From contig NZ_CP025803.1 of NCBI RefSeq assembly GCF_003352065.1, positions 2,273,574-2,337,573 of the forward strand: DNA of 64,000 nt. The letters are read 5' to 3'. The notes beneath the pieces are model-generated. The model had not been told where the DNA came from and ran no database searches. It saw only the letters and a program-made list of their open reading frames with translations. This document shows positions 1 through 8,488 of the stretch, piece by piece. Position numbers and translations under genes: made by a program. The stretch comes from Sulfitobacter sp. SK011. Its GTDB lineage: Bacteria > Pseudomonadota > Alphaproteobacteria > Rhodobacterales > Rhodobacteraceae. Position 1 is the stretch's first letter, and each line of letters opens with the position of its first letter.

Positions 1-1
1 G

Positions 2-1018
2 CGGGCGGCTGAACCACAGGACGCCGGGCCAGGTGACCTTGCTCTTGCGATGGACCCAAAGTACGCGGATGGCCTTTCTCAGGGGCGCGCGCAGATCGCG
101 ATGCTGTGGCCCGATGCAGATTGGCAGGCGCTTGGCCTCAAGGCTGCGATATTCCCGTCCCGTCCGCGCTATGCCATGGCTGGGCTCACGCGGATATTGG
201 ACAAGGGGCAGGGGTTTGCCCCCGGCATTCACCCCACAGCTGTCATTGATGATGCCGCTCATTTAGGTGCAAACGTCAGCGTTGGCCCCTTGGCCATCAT
301 CTCGGCCGGGGCGCGTATCGGGGCGGGCAGCGTCATTGGCCCGCATTGTTTTGTCGGGGTCGACACAACCATTGGCGAAAACGGATTTTTGCGTGAGCAG
401 GTCAGCATCGGTGCCCGCGTCACCATCGGTGCCAACTTTATCGCCCAGCCCGGCGCACGGATTGGCGGTGATGGTTTTTCCTTTGTCACAGCAGAGCAAA
501 GTGCCGTTGAAAATGTCCGCACCACTTTGGGGGATCAGGGCGATGCAAAGGCGCAGCCTTGGACCCGCATTCATTCAGTTGGTGCCGTCACAATCGGCGA
601 CGATGTCGAGATTGGCATGGGCTGCACCATCGACAATGGTACCATTCGCGACACCCGTATCGGCGACGGCACCAAGTTAGACAATCAGGTACAGTTGGGT
701 CACAATGTCATCATCGGGCGTAATTGCCTTTTGTGCGGGCAGGCCGGGGTCGCCGGATCTGCGGTGGTGGGCGACAATGTTGTATTGGGCGGCCAATCCG
801 GCGTCAGCGACAACATCAGCATCGGTAACGGCGTCATCGCGGGTGGCGGCACCAAGTTGATGTCAAACGTACCCGCGGGCCGCACCATGCTGGGCTATCC
901 TGCGACGCAAATGGACAGACAGGTTGAAAGCTACAAGGCGATGCGCCGTCTGCCGCGCCTGCTGCGCGATGTCGCAGACCTGAAAAAGGCGGTTTCAAAA
1001 TCCATCAAGGGTGACTAG
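2..1018 (+). CDS. lpxD: LpxD, UDP-3-O-acylglucosamine N-acyltransferase (5' end cut by window)
   Basis: Adds the second 3-hydroxyacyl chain from acyl-ACP to UDP-3-O-acylglucosamine, the third step of lipid A synthesis, in the cytoplasm. The open frame runs back to base 2 with no stop, and residues before the ATG at base 50 (AAEPQDAGPGD) fit the LpxD N-terminal domain, so the true start lies left of the window. About 338 residues are visible, so only a few tens are missing. From about residue 85 there are many hexapeptide repeats of a left-handed beta-helix. The stretch LGHNVIIG near bases 700-720 carries the His expected as catalytic base in LpxD. An ACP and a ketoacyl synthase follow on the same strand, which fits acyl-ACP supply. 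Confidence 0.93.
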   Translation, partial: RAAEPQDAGPGDLALAMDPKYADGLSQGRAQIAMLWPDADWQALGLKAAIFPSRPRYAMAGLTRILDKGQGFAPGIHPTAVIDDAAHLGANVSVGPLAIISAGARIGAGSVIGPHCFVGVDTTIGENGFLREQVSIGARVTIGANFIAQPGARIGGDGFSFVTAEQSAVENVRTTLGDQGDAKAQPWTRIHSVGAVTIGDDVEIGMGCTIDNGTIRDTRIGDGTKLDNQVQLGHNVIIGRNCLLCGQAGVAGSAVVGDNVVLGGQSGVSDNISIGNGVIAGGGTKLMSNVPAGRTMLGYPATQMDRQVESYKAMRRLPRLLRDVADLKKAVSKSIKGD

Positions 1019-1071
1019 ATCACAGGTATGGCAGCCACCAGAACAATGGACAGATCAAGGTTGGACCCGGC

Positions 1072-1329
1072 ATGAACATCAAAGATCAGGTGATCGCGAT
1101 CATCGCGGAGCAGGCCGTTCTGGAACCCCAAGACGTTACGCTTGACGCCACATTGGAAAGCCTTGGCATCGACAGTCTGGGACTGGTTGAAAGCATATTC
1201 GCCATTGAAGAGGCTTTTGACATCTCAGTGCCGTTCAACGCCAACAATCCGTCTGACTCCGATTTTGACATTTCAACCGTGTCCAGCATCATTGCGGGCA
1301 TCGAACGGTTGAAGGCCGAGCAAGGCTGA
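1072..1329 (+). CDS. Acyl carrier protein
   Basis: An 85-residue carrier protein that holds growing acyl chains on a 4'-phosphopantetheine arm. The attachment site is Ser35 in LGIDSLGLVE, a close match to the DSL motif, within a small acidic helical protein of normal ACP length. It lies 53 bases after lpxD and 4 bases before a ketoacyl-ACP synthase. This is therefore likely a dedicated ACP, possibly for lipid A or another special acyl chain, and not the housekeeping AcpP, which is usually next to fabD/fabG/fabF. The specific acyl product cannot be read from sequence. The ribosome binding site is weak (AAGG about 11 bases upstream). Confidence 0.85.
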   Translation: MNIKDQVIAIIAEQAVLEPQDVTLDATLESLGIDSLGLVESIFAIEEAFDISVPFNANNPSDSDFDISTVSSIIAGIERLKAEQG

Positions 1330-1333
1330 CGCC

Positions 1334-2545
1334 ATGAAGCGCGTGGTGATCACCGGGGCAGGGACGATCAACGCGCTTGGTCATTCGGTCCCGGCCACGC
1401 TTGCGGCAATGAAAGAAGGCGTGTGTGGCATTGGACTTCTGGACTTTCGCGATGTGGATCGCTTGTCGATCCAGATCGGCGGACAGGTGCATGGGTTCGA
1501 GGCCGAGGGGCGCTATGACCGCCAGCAAATCTCGCTTTATGATCGGTTTACGCAGTTTACACTGGCCGCCGCAAAGGAAGCGATTGAACAATCCGGCCTG
1601 ATATTTCACGGCGAGCTGGCCGCAACATCAGGCGTGGTGCTGGGCACGGCCGGGGGGGGTGTCTCGACCTGGGATGACAATTACCGCGCCGTGTATGAAG
1701 AGGGCAAAAACCGGGTCCATCCCTTTGTGGTGCCGAAACTCATGAACAACGCCGCGGCCAGCCACGTCAGCATGGAGTGGAACCTCAAAGGCCCGTCCTT
1801 CACCGTCTCAACCGCCTGTGCATCGTCAAATCACGCGATGGCACAGGCGTTTTCGATGGTGCGCTCTGGCATGGCACCGGCGATGGTCACGGGCGGATCT
1901 GAATCGATGTTGTGTTTCGGCGGCGTCAAGGCGTGGGAAGGCCTGCGGGTCATGTCACGCGACGCCTGCCGCCCGTTTTCTGCCAACCGCAACGGCATGG
2001 TGCAGGGCGAAGGGGCGGGCGTCTTTGTATTCGAGGAATATGAACATGCCAGCAAACGCGGTGCCGATATCTTGTGTGAGGTGGCAGGCTTTGCCATGTC
2101 TTCGGATGCCAGCGATATCGTGATGCCCTCCAAGGCGGGAGCCGCACGGGCAATGATCGGGGCGCTCAGGGATGCGCGCATCAACCGTGACGAGGTCGGC
2201 TACATCAACGCGCATGGCACCGGGACGGCGGCCAACGACAAGACCGAATGTGCCGCTGTCGCCGATGTGTTCGGCCCGCATGCAGATCGGTTGATGATCA
2301 GCTCAACAAAATCCATGCACGGACATCTGATTGGCGGAACCGGTGCGGTGGAACTGCTGGCCTGCATCATGGCACTGCGCGACGGGGTGATCGCACCGAC
2401 CATCGGCTATCAGGAACAAGACCCTGAATGCGCCCTAGACGTCGTCCCAAACGAGGCGCGCGAGGTGCAAGTCAAGGTGGCGATCAGCAATGCGTTTGCA
2501 TTTGGCGGAATGAACGCGGTTCTGGCCTTGCGATCTTTGGGCTGA
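1334..2545 (+). CDS. Beta-ketoacyl-ACP synthase (FabF/KAS II family)
   Basis: A thiolase-fold condensing enzyme of 403 residues that extends an acyl-ACP with malonyl-ACP. The catalytic triad is visible: Cys162 in VSTACASSNHA, His294 in NAHGTGT and His331 in MHGHLIGG. It begins 4 bases after the ACP stop, so the two are probably co-translated and work as a pair. FabF-like condensing enzymes beside special ACPs often make unusual or very long acyl chains, but chain length and end product are inference. The gene converges on the ialB-like gene, with a bidirectional terminator between them. Confidence 0.9.
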   Translation: MKRVVITGAGTINALGHSVPATLAAMKEGVCGIGLLDFRDVDRLSIQIGGQVHGFEAEGRYDRQQISLYDRFTQFTLAAAKEAIEQSGLIFHGELAATSGVVLGTAGGGVSTWDDNYRAVYEEGKNRVHPFVVPKLMNNAAASHVSMEWNLKGPSFTVSTACASSNHAMAQAFSMVRSGMAPAMVTGGSESMLCFGGVKAWEGLRVMSRDACRPFSANRNGMVQGEGAGVFVFEEYEHASKRGADILCEVAGFAMSSDASDIVMPSKAGAARAMIGALRDARINRDEVGYINAHGTGTAANDKTECAAVADVFGPHADRLMISSTKSMHGHLIGGTGAVELLACIMALRDGVIAPTIGYQEQDPECALDVVPNEAREVQVKVAISNAFAFGGMNAVLALRSLG

Positions 2546-2570
2546 CGCCCCTGCGATGGTGCAAAAAGCA

Positions 2571-2596
2571 AAAGGCCGCCCCATGGGACGGCCTTT
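2571..2596. terminator. Bidirectional hairpin between convergent genes
   Basis: Perfect 8-bp arms AAAGGCCG (2571-2578) and CGGCCTTT (2589-2596). The A-rich side on one flank and T-rich side on the other suit termination of both the ketoacyl synthase gene (plus) and the IalB-like gene (minus). Confidence 0.7.
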
Positions 2597-2622
2597 GCAT
2601 GTTTCAGATCCGGCGCTTGGCT

Positions 2623-3273
2623 TTACTGCTCAATCACAGAGACCTTGTCATAGCTGGCGGTAAAACCCTCAAGCGACAGTTCCAGTTCAACCTTCTGATC
2701 CGGTGCCAATGCGGGAACAATCGTGATCACCGCCGAATTTCCACGTTTGAACGATGCCACGTCTTCCTTGGTCAGGCCCAGACGCACATAACAGCCAACG
2801 GGATTGCAAAACGCAAAAGGATAACGGCGCGATTTGTTCTTATCCACCGATACGGTCAACTGCTGGGGCAGGGAGGTTTCAAGCGGCACAACAACGGTCG
2901 CACCGGCCTCGGCCTTGCCGCCCTCTGCCAGACGGAACAGCGATACCTCAGCGACAGGTGATCCTTCACCGTCGTCCAGCAATTGATACATCTGGCAGGG
3001 ATCAACCTCTTCCTCGGTCTTGATGCAACGCATTTCCCACGCGCCGATCACTTCTTTGGTATAGGGTTTGCCCAATTCCGGGTCCTTGTTGGCATCTTCG
3101 CCAAGGCTCAGCTGGTCTTCGATCTCAGCCGCAGTACCGCTGGTGCCGGCTGCGGCATCTTCTTCTTCGGTTGTTTCAGCAGGGGTTTCCGTCGCCGTTT
3201 GGGCAAAAGACGCCATCGGCATCATCAGTGCAAGGGCTGCACACAGCGGCAGGGTGGTCAAAAACTTGCTCAT
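2623..3273 (-). CDS. Invasion-associated locus B (IalB) family secreted protein
   Basis: A 216-residue exported protein. The ATG at 3273 is chosen because it begins a clean signal peptide (MSKFLTTL, then a hydrophobic core ending near SFAQ) and has GGAA upstream; the frame extends 17 residues further without support. An acidic, Thr/Glu-rich linker follows the signal. The IalB-type domain then has paired cysteines (MRCIKTEEEVDPCQMY and FCNPVGCYVRL). IalB was named for Bartonella erythrocyte invasion, but free-living alphaproteobacteria carry many copies whose role is unknown, probably in the periplasm. No partner gene adjoins it. Confidence 0.85.
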   Translation of the reverse strand: MSKFLTTLPLCAALALMMPMASFAQTATETPAETTEEEDAAAGTSGTAAEIEDQLSLGEDANKDPELGKPYTKEVIGAWEMRCIKTEEEVDPCQMYQLLDDGEGSPVAEVSLFRLAEGGKAEAGATVVVPLETSLPQQLTVSVDKNKSRRYPFAFCNPVGCYVRLGLTKEDVASFKRGNSAVITIVPALAPDQKVELELSLEGFTASYDKVSVIEQ

Positions 3274-3407
3274 ATCAGTTCCAGTTCTGTTGCGTTGCGA
3301 TCCTCTAGCATGCTCACAAACCAATGTCAGTGGGGATCAGACAATTTGCACCCTCGAAAGTGGATTAACGCCGATAGTCCTGCACCCAGATCAGCCGCCA
3401 CGCGCAA

Positions 3408-3478
3408 ATGAAAAAGAGGGCGCAAAGCACCCTCTTTCACGTTCTTCCGATCTCCCCGTCGGACTGTGCCGACTTATT
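3408..3478 (-). ncRNA. Candidate small RNA 2 (downstream of the tandem pair)
   Basis: On the minus strand a sigma70-like promoter (TTGACC at 3513-3508, 17-base spacer, TAACGT at 3490-3485) predicts a start near 3478. The transcript would hold a small hairpin (GTCGG 3473-3469 with CCGAC 3462-3458), a 20-base linker with GGGGAGA, then an 11-bp terminator stem (AAAGAGGGTGC with GCGCCCTCTTT, TTT loop) followed by five T. There is no good reading frame. The length is about 70 bases. I do not recognise a family. Confidence 0.45.
3411..3437 (-). terminator. Intrinsic terminator of small RNA 2
   Basis: Minus-strand stem: AAAGAGGG (3437-3430) pairs with CCCTCTTT (3420-3413), extended inward by a G-U pair and GC/GC around a TTT loop. 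A run of five T follows (3415-3411). No protein gene lies upstream on this strand within range, which is why a small RNA is proposed. Confidence 0.6.
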
Positions 3479-3484
3479 GAGCGG

Positions 3485-3513
3485 ACGTTACGAAACGATA
3501 TGGCAACGGTCAA
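3485..3513 (-). promoter_or_regulatory. Predicted sigma70 promoter for small RNA 2
   Basis: TTGACC (3513-3508) and TAACGT (3490-3485) are separated by 17 bases on the minus strand. This is the strongest -35-like box in the 3274-3727 stretch. Confidence 0.4.
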
Positions 3514-3562
3514 CAAAAAAAATGCCCCATTCAGATCACATTTTGCACAGCGCCTCAGCTTC

Positions 3563-3591
3563 AAAAAAAGGCCGTACCCGAAGGCACGGCC
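3563..3591 (-). terminator. UUCG-capped intrinsic terminator of small RNA 1
   Basis: Minus strand: GGCCGTGCC (3591-3583), loop TTCG (3582-3579), GGTACGGCC (3578-3570), then seven T (3569-3563). This is a 9-bp stem with one G-U pair, as strong an intrinsic terminator as any in the window, and no minus-strand protein gene lies upstream of it. Confidence 0.75.
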
Positions 3592-3647
3592 AGTCTGACA
3601 GGGAGGAAGTGTCCCGACCCGAACGAGGACATGCCGGGCAGGGACAA
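3563..3647 (-). ncRNA. Candidate small RNA 1 with CUUCCUCCCU single-stranded motif
   Basis: Minus-strand sequence folds as a first stem (TGTCCC 3646-3641 with GGGACA 3615-3610, plus CCCG/CGGG inside a 2x2 internal loop). A single-stranded linker containing CTTCCTCCCTG follows (3607-3597), then a UUCG-capped terminator with seven T. This plan, with a pyrimidine-rich anti-Shine-Dalgarno-like motif between two hairpins, resembles the alphaproteobacterial suhB/mmgR (alpha-r8) family; the match is from memory and not tested. The promoter is not clear: TTAACC and TATTTG are the nearest candidate boxes but would place the start inside the first stem. Confidence 0.5.
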
Positions 3648-3727
3648 ATAGACTATGGCGTGCAAAGGTTAAGTTTGTATGCTCTGCCGGAACGGATCGG
3701 GGCCATGCAGGTACGAGGGGAATTATT

Positions 3728-5281
3728 GTGACACAAGACATCTTTATTGGCGGTGGCGGGACGGATTACGCAACCCAGCAGTTTCTGAGCATCGGTTATG
3801 CAAACCGACATGGGTTGATTGCGGGGGCCACCGGCACCGGCAAGACCGTTACCCTACAGGTTCTCGCCGAAGGATTTGCCGCCCAAGGCGTGTCGGTTTT
3901 TTTGTCTGACGTCAAAGGCGACCTGTCGGGCCTCGCAAAATCCGGCAGCGCAGATCACAAATTGCACACGCCGTTTATGGAACGCGCCCAAAAGATTGGC
4001 TTTGAGGATTATGCTTACGATGCATTCCCGGTCACGTTCTGGGATCTGTTTGGCACCCAAGGCCACCCGGTACGCACCACAGTTTCCGAAATGGGACCGT
4101 TGCTGCTCGGTCAGCTTCTGGGGTTGAGCGAGGCTCAGGAAGGCATTCTGAACATCGCCTTTCGCGTTGCCGATGAGGATGGGTTGCCGCTGCTTGATCT
4201 TAAGGATCTGCAGGCGCTGCTGGTCTGGATCGGTGAAAACGCCAAAGACCTTTCGCTGCGCTATGGCAATGTCTCAACGGCATCTGTCGGGACCATTCAA
4301 CGCCGCTTGCTTGTCCTCGAAAACCAGGGCGCGGCCGACCTGTTTGGCGAACCCGCACTGGCACTGAGCGACCTGATGCGCACAGATACAGACGGGCGTG
4401 GGTTCATCAACATCCTGGCCGCTGATCAGCTGATGCAGGCCCCCAAACTCTATGCGACCTTCCTGCTCTGGCTCTTGTCCGAACTCTTTGAAGAACTGCC
4501 TGAAGTCGGCGACCCCGAAAAACCCAAACTGGTGTTCTTCTTTGATGAGGCGCATCTGTTGTTTGAGGACGCGCCCAAGGCGCTCGTTGACAAGGTCGAA
4601 CAGGTGGCCCGCCTGATCCGCTCCAAGGGCGTGGGGGTCTATTTCATCACCCAAAACCCAGCCGATGTGCCTGATGATATTCTGGGCCAGCTGGGCAACC
4701 GGGTGCAACACGCCCTGCGCGCCTTTACCGCCAAAGACCGAAAAGAGCTGCGCATGGCCGCCCAGACCTATCGCGAAAATCCGCGCTTTGATACCGAAGA
4801 GGCCATCAGAGAAGTTGGTGTGGGAGAGGCCGTTACGTCCTTTTTGCAGAAAAAAGGCGTGCCGGGCATTGTTGAACGCACACTGATCCGCCCGCCATCC
4901 TCGCAGCTGGGACCGATTGATGCAGCAGAGCGCGCAGCACTGATGGCCTCCTCGGCCATGGGCGGCAAATATGAGGCGCGTCTTGATCGCGAATCCGCCT
5001 TTGAGATGCTGAAAAAGCGCGCGGATGAGGCGGCAAAAGCAGCAGCGGCTGCCGAAGAGGCGGCCCAAAGCGAAGACGCCACACCGTCCTTGCGCGAATT
5101 CAACAGCGCCCGGCGCTACGCAGGCAAGGGAGTTGAACGCTCGACCTCACGCGCGCCCCGGCGCAAGGCTGACGAAGGGTTCGGCGGGGCCATTGCGTCT
5201 GTCGTGTTCAAAGAGCTTAAAGGCACCACAGGGCGCCGCATCGTACGCGGCATTCTGGGTGGATTGTTCAAGGGGCGCTGA
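3728..5281 (+). CDS. HerA-like ATPase, DUF853 family (YjgR-like)
   Basis: A 517-residue cytoplasmic P-loop ATPase of the HerA/FtsK-like group whose cellular role is not established. The Walker A motif GATGTGKT is at residues 33-40, and a Walker B stretch ending in [10 protein letters not shown] lies near residues 268-278. The motif [17 protein letters not shown] follows and is typical of the DUF853 family. The C-terminal part is Ala/Lys/Glu-rich and probably helical. The start is GTG at 3728, supported by AGGGG about 9 bases upstream. It stands alone and converges on the liv operon. A DNA translocation or repair role is only inferred from HerA. Confidence 0.85.
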   Translation: MTQDIFIGGGGTDYATQQFLSIGYANRHGLIAGATGTGKTVTLQVLAEGFAAQGVSVFLSDVKGDLSGLAKSGSADHKLHTPFMERAQKIGFEDYAYDAFPVTFWDLFGTQGHPVRTTVSEMGPLLLGQLLGLSEAQEGILNIAFRVADEDGLPLLDLKDLQALLVWIGENAKDLSLRYGNVSTASVGTIQRRLLVLENQGAADLFGEPALALSDLMRTDTDGRGFINILAADQLMQAPKLYATFLLWLLSELFEELPEVGDPEKPKLVFFFDEAHLLFEDAPKALVDKVEQVARLIRSKGVGVYFITQNPADVPDDILGQLGNRVQHALRAFTAKDRKELRMAAQTYRENPRFDTEEAIREVGVGEAVTSFLQKKGVPGIVERTLIRPPSSQLGPIDAAERAALMASSAMGGKYEARLDRESAFEMLKKRADEAAKAAAAAEEAAQSEDATPSLREFNSARRYAGKGVERSTSRAPRRKADEGFGGAIASVVFKELKGTTGRRIVRGILGGLFKGR

Positions 5282-5321
5282 CCCCCAATTCATTGTTCCA
5301 AAAGTACACATGAGCAACATG

Positions 5322-5346
5322 AGCCAGACCCACACCGGATCTGGCT
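5322..5346. terminator. Weak hairpin between convergent genes
   Basis: Arms AGCCAGA (5322-5328) and TCTGGCT (5340-5346) lie between the DUF853 stop and the livM stop. There is no clear T run on either side, so termination is uncertain. Confidence 0.35.
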
Positions 5347-5353
5347 GAAACGC

Positions 5354-6658
5354 CTACTTCTCCGGGATCAGGCCACGCGGGCTGAACCTGAGCACCAAGA
5401 GCAATACCAGCCCCATGGTCAATAACCGCATGTGCGCGGCACTCTCAATCAGATGTGCCTTAAGCGCTGATCCGTCTGCCATGCCATAGGTAATCACATT
5501 CATCAGCCACAGCCCCATGGGTTCGACCTGAACCCACAGGAACCAGATAAGGAACCCGCCGAGCACGGCACCAAAATTGTTGCCCGATCCGCCGACGATC
5601 ACCATCACCCAGATCAAGAACGTAAAGCGCAACGGCTGATAGGTGCCGGGGGTCAGCTGACCATCCATCGTGGTCATCATTGCGCCCGCAATTCCGCAGA
5701 TGGCCGATCCCAGAACAAACACCTGCAGATGCCGCGCGGTCACGTCTTTGCCCATCGCTTCGGCGGCCACCTCATTATCGCGAATGGCACGCAGCATGCG
5801 GCCCCATGGCGAATGCAATGCCCGTTGACTGAGCCACAGCAGAATCAACAACACCGCGGCGAAAAGAGCGATATAAAGAACCTTGACCCAAAGCGTTGAC
5901 CCTTCAACCGGATCAAACCCCATGCGTGCAGCCGTTTCAACAAAGCTGGCGCTGTTTTGCAGATCAATTTCATAAGGCACAGGGCGCGGCACGCCGATGA
6001 CGTTCTTAACACCGCGCGTCAGCCAGTCTTCGTTCTTCAGTATGGCGATGATGATCTCGGCAATCCCCAGCGTGGCAATCGCCAGATAATCTGACCGCAG
6101 CCCAAGCGCTGTCTTGCCAATCAGCCAGGCGGCGGCAGCGGCGAACAACCCACCCACCGGCCAGGCGATCAGGACCGGCAGGCCCAGACCGCCCAAATAC
6201 CCGGTCGCGGCAGGGTTGATCGCCTCGACACGTTCCACCGCCGGGTCAAGAAACGCCCGAAACACAAAGAAACCCACCACCAAAACGGCGATCACTGACA
6301 GGTTCCGGGCCCAGCCGGGCCGCATCTTTTTCATCATCAAGACCGCAGCAACGACGGTTCCGGCACCCAACAGCAACGCGCCGACAATCGCAAAACCGCC
6401 CCCTGACCATGCGCCTTCGGTGCGCGGCATGCCCACCAGCACGGCGGCCAGACCGCCAAGAGCGACAAAGCCCATGATGCCCACGTTGAACAGCCCGGCA
6501 AACCCCCACTGCAGGTTCACGCCAAGCGCCATGATCGATGAAATCAGCCCCATTGCGATGATCAGCAGCGCCGAATTCCAGCTGCTCGAAAACCCGACAT
6601 AGAGGATCAGCACCGCGATGATCGCGAACAACAGAGAGTTTTTTTGGATCTGGCTCAT
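5354..6658 (-). CDS. livM: Branched-chain amino acid ABC permease LivM
   Basis: An inner-membrane permease of 434 residues, last gene of the liv operon. Many hydrophobic helices are visible. The conserved family core includes GVNLQWGFAGLFNVGIMGFVALGG near residues 45-70 and LRAIRDNEVAAEAMGKD, the cytoplasmic coupling helix that contacts the ATPases. Length matches LivM. The start overlaps the livH stop by 4 bases, which indicates translational coupling. Substrate is probably branched-chain or other neutral amino acids, but LivM-type permeases also serve amides and aromatic acids. Confidence 0.92.
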   Translation of the reverse strand: MSQIQKNSLLFAIIAVLILYVGFSSSWNSALLIIAMGLISSIMALGVNLQWGFAGLFNVGIMGFVALGGLAAVLVGMPRTEGAWSGGGFAIVGALLLGAGTVVAAVLMMKKMRPGWARNLSVIAVLVVGFFVFRAFLDPAVERVEAINPAATGYLGGLGLPVLIAWPVGGLFAAAAAWLIGKTALGLRSDYLAIATLGIAEIIIAILKNEDWLTRGVKNVIGVPRPVPYEIDLQNSASFVETAARMGFDPVEGSTLWVKVLYIALFAAVLLILLWLSQRALHSPWGRMLRAIRDNEVAAEAMGKDVTARHLQVFVLGSAICGIAGAMMTTMDGQLTPGTYQPLRFTFLIWVMVIVGGSGNNFGAVLGGFLIWFLWVQVEPMGLWLMNVITYGMADGSALKAHLIESAAHMRLLTMGLVLLLVLRFSPRGLIPEK

Positions 6659-7665
6659 GTGGACTGCCCCTTGAATAGGCCCGTGGGCTTGATCAACAGC
6701 ACAATCAGCAGAATGACAAAGCTGACCGCAAATTTGTAATCGGTGCTGAGAAGCTGCACCAGACCGCTGGGCTCAAGGCTTTCGGGCATGGCGTAGACCA
6801 GCACCTTTTTCCAGGCATAGGTGATGGTAACTTCGGAAAACGCGATCACAAAACCACCCGCAATGGCCCCCAGAGGATTGCCCAGACCGCCGACAATGGC
6901 AGCCGCAAAGATCGGCAGCAAAAGCTGGAAATACGTGAAGGGTTTGAACGATTTATCAAGCCCATAAAGCACCCCGGCAATCGTCGCCAGCGTTGCCACG
7001 ATGATCCAGGTGATCATCACAACGCGTTCAGGGTTGATGCCCGACAGCAGCGCCAGATCTTCGTTGTCGGAATAGGCACGCATGGATTTACCCGAGCGGG
7101 TTTTGTTCAGAAACCAAAACAGCAGCGCCACAACTGCAATTGCGGTGATCACAGTGATGGCTTGGGTGGTCTTGATCGACAGGCCTTCTTCAAGCCCGGT
7201 CAACGTCTTGAAATCACGCGCAGAGATGATGAAGCGTTCACCATCAAGGAAATTCTGATCATCTGCACCGATGATGAACCGCGTCACGCCGTTATAGATA
7301 AAGGTCACACCAAGGCTGACAATCACCAGGATCACCGGCTTGGCCTTTTTGTCACGATAAAAGCGATAGACCGCGCGGTCTGTGCCCAGCAGCAATAGGA
7401 TCGCAAAAGCAATGCCAAAGGGCAGGGCGAGCAGGGCTGTTGGCAGCGGACCAAGGCTGATCCCCCAAGATTGGAACAGCCAGGTCATCAACACCGTGGC
7501 CATCGCCCCCATCGCCATGGTGTCACCATGAGCAAAGTTGGAAAACCGCAGGATGCCGTAGACCAGCGTGACACCCAGCGCACCAAGGGCCAGTTGCGAG
7601 CCATAAGCGATGCCCGGAATAAGAACATAATTTGCGAGCGCGATGATTGCGTTGAGCAGGTCCAT
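6655..7665 (-). CDS. livH: Branched-chain amino acid ABC permease LivH
   Basis: The second inner-membrane permease of the liv system, 336 residues with about eight hydrophobic helices. Family signatures seen are LGVTLVYGILRFSNFAHGD near the N-terminus, RAYSDNEDLALLSGINPERV (coupling helix) and GGLGNPLGAIAGG. It ends with a 4-base overlap into livM and starts 3 bases after livF. A periplasmic loop between the third and fourth helices is somewhat longer than in E. coli LivH. Confidence 0.92.
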   Translation of the reverse strand: MDLLNAIIALANYVLIPGIAYGSQLALGALGVTLVYGILRFSNFAHGDTMAMGAMATVLMTWLFQSWGISLGPLPTALLALPFGIAFAILLLLGTDRAVYRFYRDKKAKPVILVIVSLGVTFIYNGVTRFIIGADDQNFLDGERFIISARDFKTLTGLEEGLSIKTTQAITVITAIAVVALLFWFLNKTRSGKSMRAYSDNEDLALLSGINPERVVMITWIIVATLATIAGVLYGLDKSFKPFTYFQLLLPIFAAAIVGGLGNPLGAIAGGFVIAFSEVTITYAWKKVLVYAMPESLEPSGLVQLLSTDYKFAVSFVILLIVLLIKPTGLFKGQST

Positions 7666-7668
7666 ACC

Positions 7669-8487
7669 TTAGCCCCCCAAAAACGATTTGCGGACTTCGG
7701 GGTTGGCTAAAAGTTCCTTGCCGGTCCCTGTGTACCCATTCGCCCCTTGCACCAGAACATAGCCTTTATCAGCAATCTCAAGCGCTTGTCGGGCGTTTTG
7801 TTCGACCATCAGAATCGGTATCCCGGTGCGCGCCACCTCGATGATGCGGTCAAAAAGTTCATCCATCACAATCGGGCTGACCCCTGCCGTCGGTTCATCC
7901 AGCATCAATACCTTGGGCTGGGTCATCAGCGCACGGCCCACGGCGACCTGTTGGCGCTGACCGCCCGACAACTCGCCCGCGGCCTGATAGCGCTTTTCCT
8001 TGAGGATCGGGAACAGGTCATAGACCTGCGCCATCGTGTCCTTGAAATCATCGCGCCGGATAAAGGCACCCATTTCAAGGTTTTCCTCTACCGTCATCGA
8101 CGTGAAAATATTCGAAGTCTGCGGCACAAACCCCATCCCTTTGCCGACGCGGTCTTGTGGCGAAAGGTTGGTGATATCTTCACCGTCCAACCGGACGTGC
8201 CCTTTGCGCATGTCAAGCATGCCAAAAACCGCCTTCATGGCGGTCGATTTTCCCGCGCCATTGGGGCCTACGATCACTGCAATCTCGCCCTGATCCACGG
8301 CGATGGTACAATCGTGCAGGATATCGGGGCCATTGCCATAGCCCGCCGTCATACCTTCGCCAATCAGGAAGGGACCACCGGGGGCGGCAAAGCTTTCACC
8401 GCTCGATTTTGGGATGACACTGCCTTGCCCCTTGGGATTGCCAATCGACAAGTCCTTGTTGCCGCGGTCACTGTAAGCGTCGCTCAT
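7669..8487 (-). CDS. livF: Branched-chain amino acid ABC ATPase LivF
   Basis: ATP-binding subunit, 272 residues from the chosen ATG at 8487. That start has GAGG 8 bases upstream and begins one base after the stop of the preceding gene; the open frame continues to 8634 but those residues do not resemble LivF. It contains Walker A GPNGAGKST, the signature LSGGQRQQVAVGRAL and Walker B VLMLDEPTAG. The N-terminus has about 45 extra residues (SDRGNKDLSIG onward) before the normal LivF start, an odd low-similarity extension. It pairs with LivG as the ATPase heterodimer. Confidence 0.92.
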   Translation of the reverse strand: MSDAYSDRGNKDLSIGNPKGQGSVIPKSSGESFAAPGGPFLIGEGMTAGYGNGPDILHDCTIAVDQGEIAVIVGPNGAGKSTAMKAVFGMLDMRKGHVRLDGEDITNLSPQDRVGKGMGFVPQTSNIFTSMTVEENLEMGAFIRRDDFKDTMAQVYDLFPILKEKRYQAAGELSGGQRQQVAVGRALMTQPKVLMLDEPTAGVSPIVMDELFDRIIEVARTGIPILMVEQNARQALEIADKGYVLVQGANGYTGTGKELLANPEVRKSFLGG

Positions 8488-8488
8488 T

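Noticed and set aside
3391..3741. 116-residue minus-strand frame in the 3.3-3.7 kb gap
   Set aside because: Arg/Cys/Pro-rich, no ribosome binding site, and interrupted in meaning by two terminators; the region fits small RNAs better.
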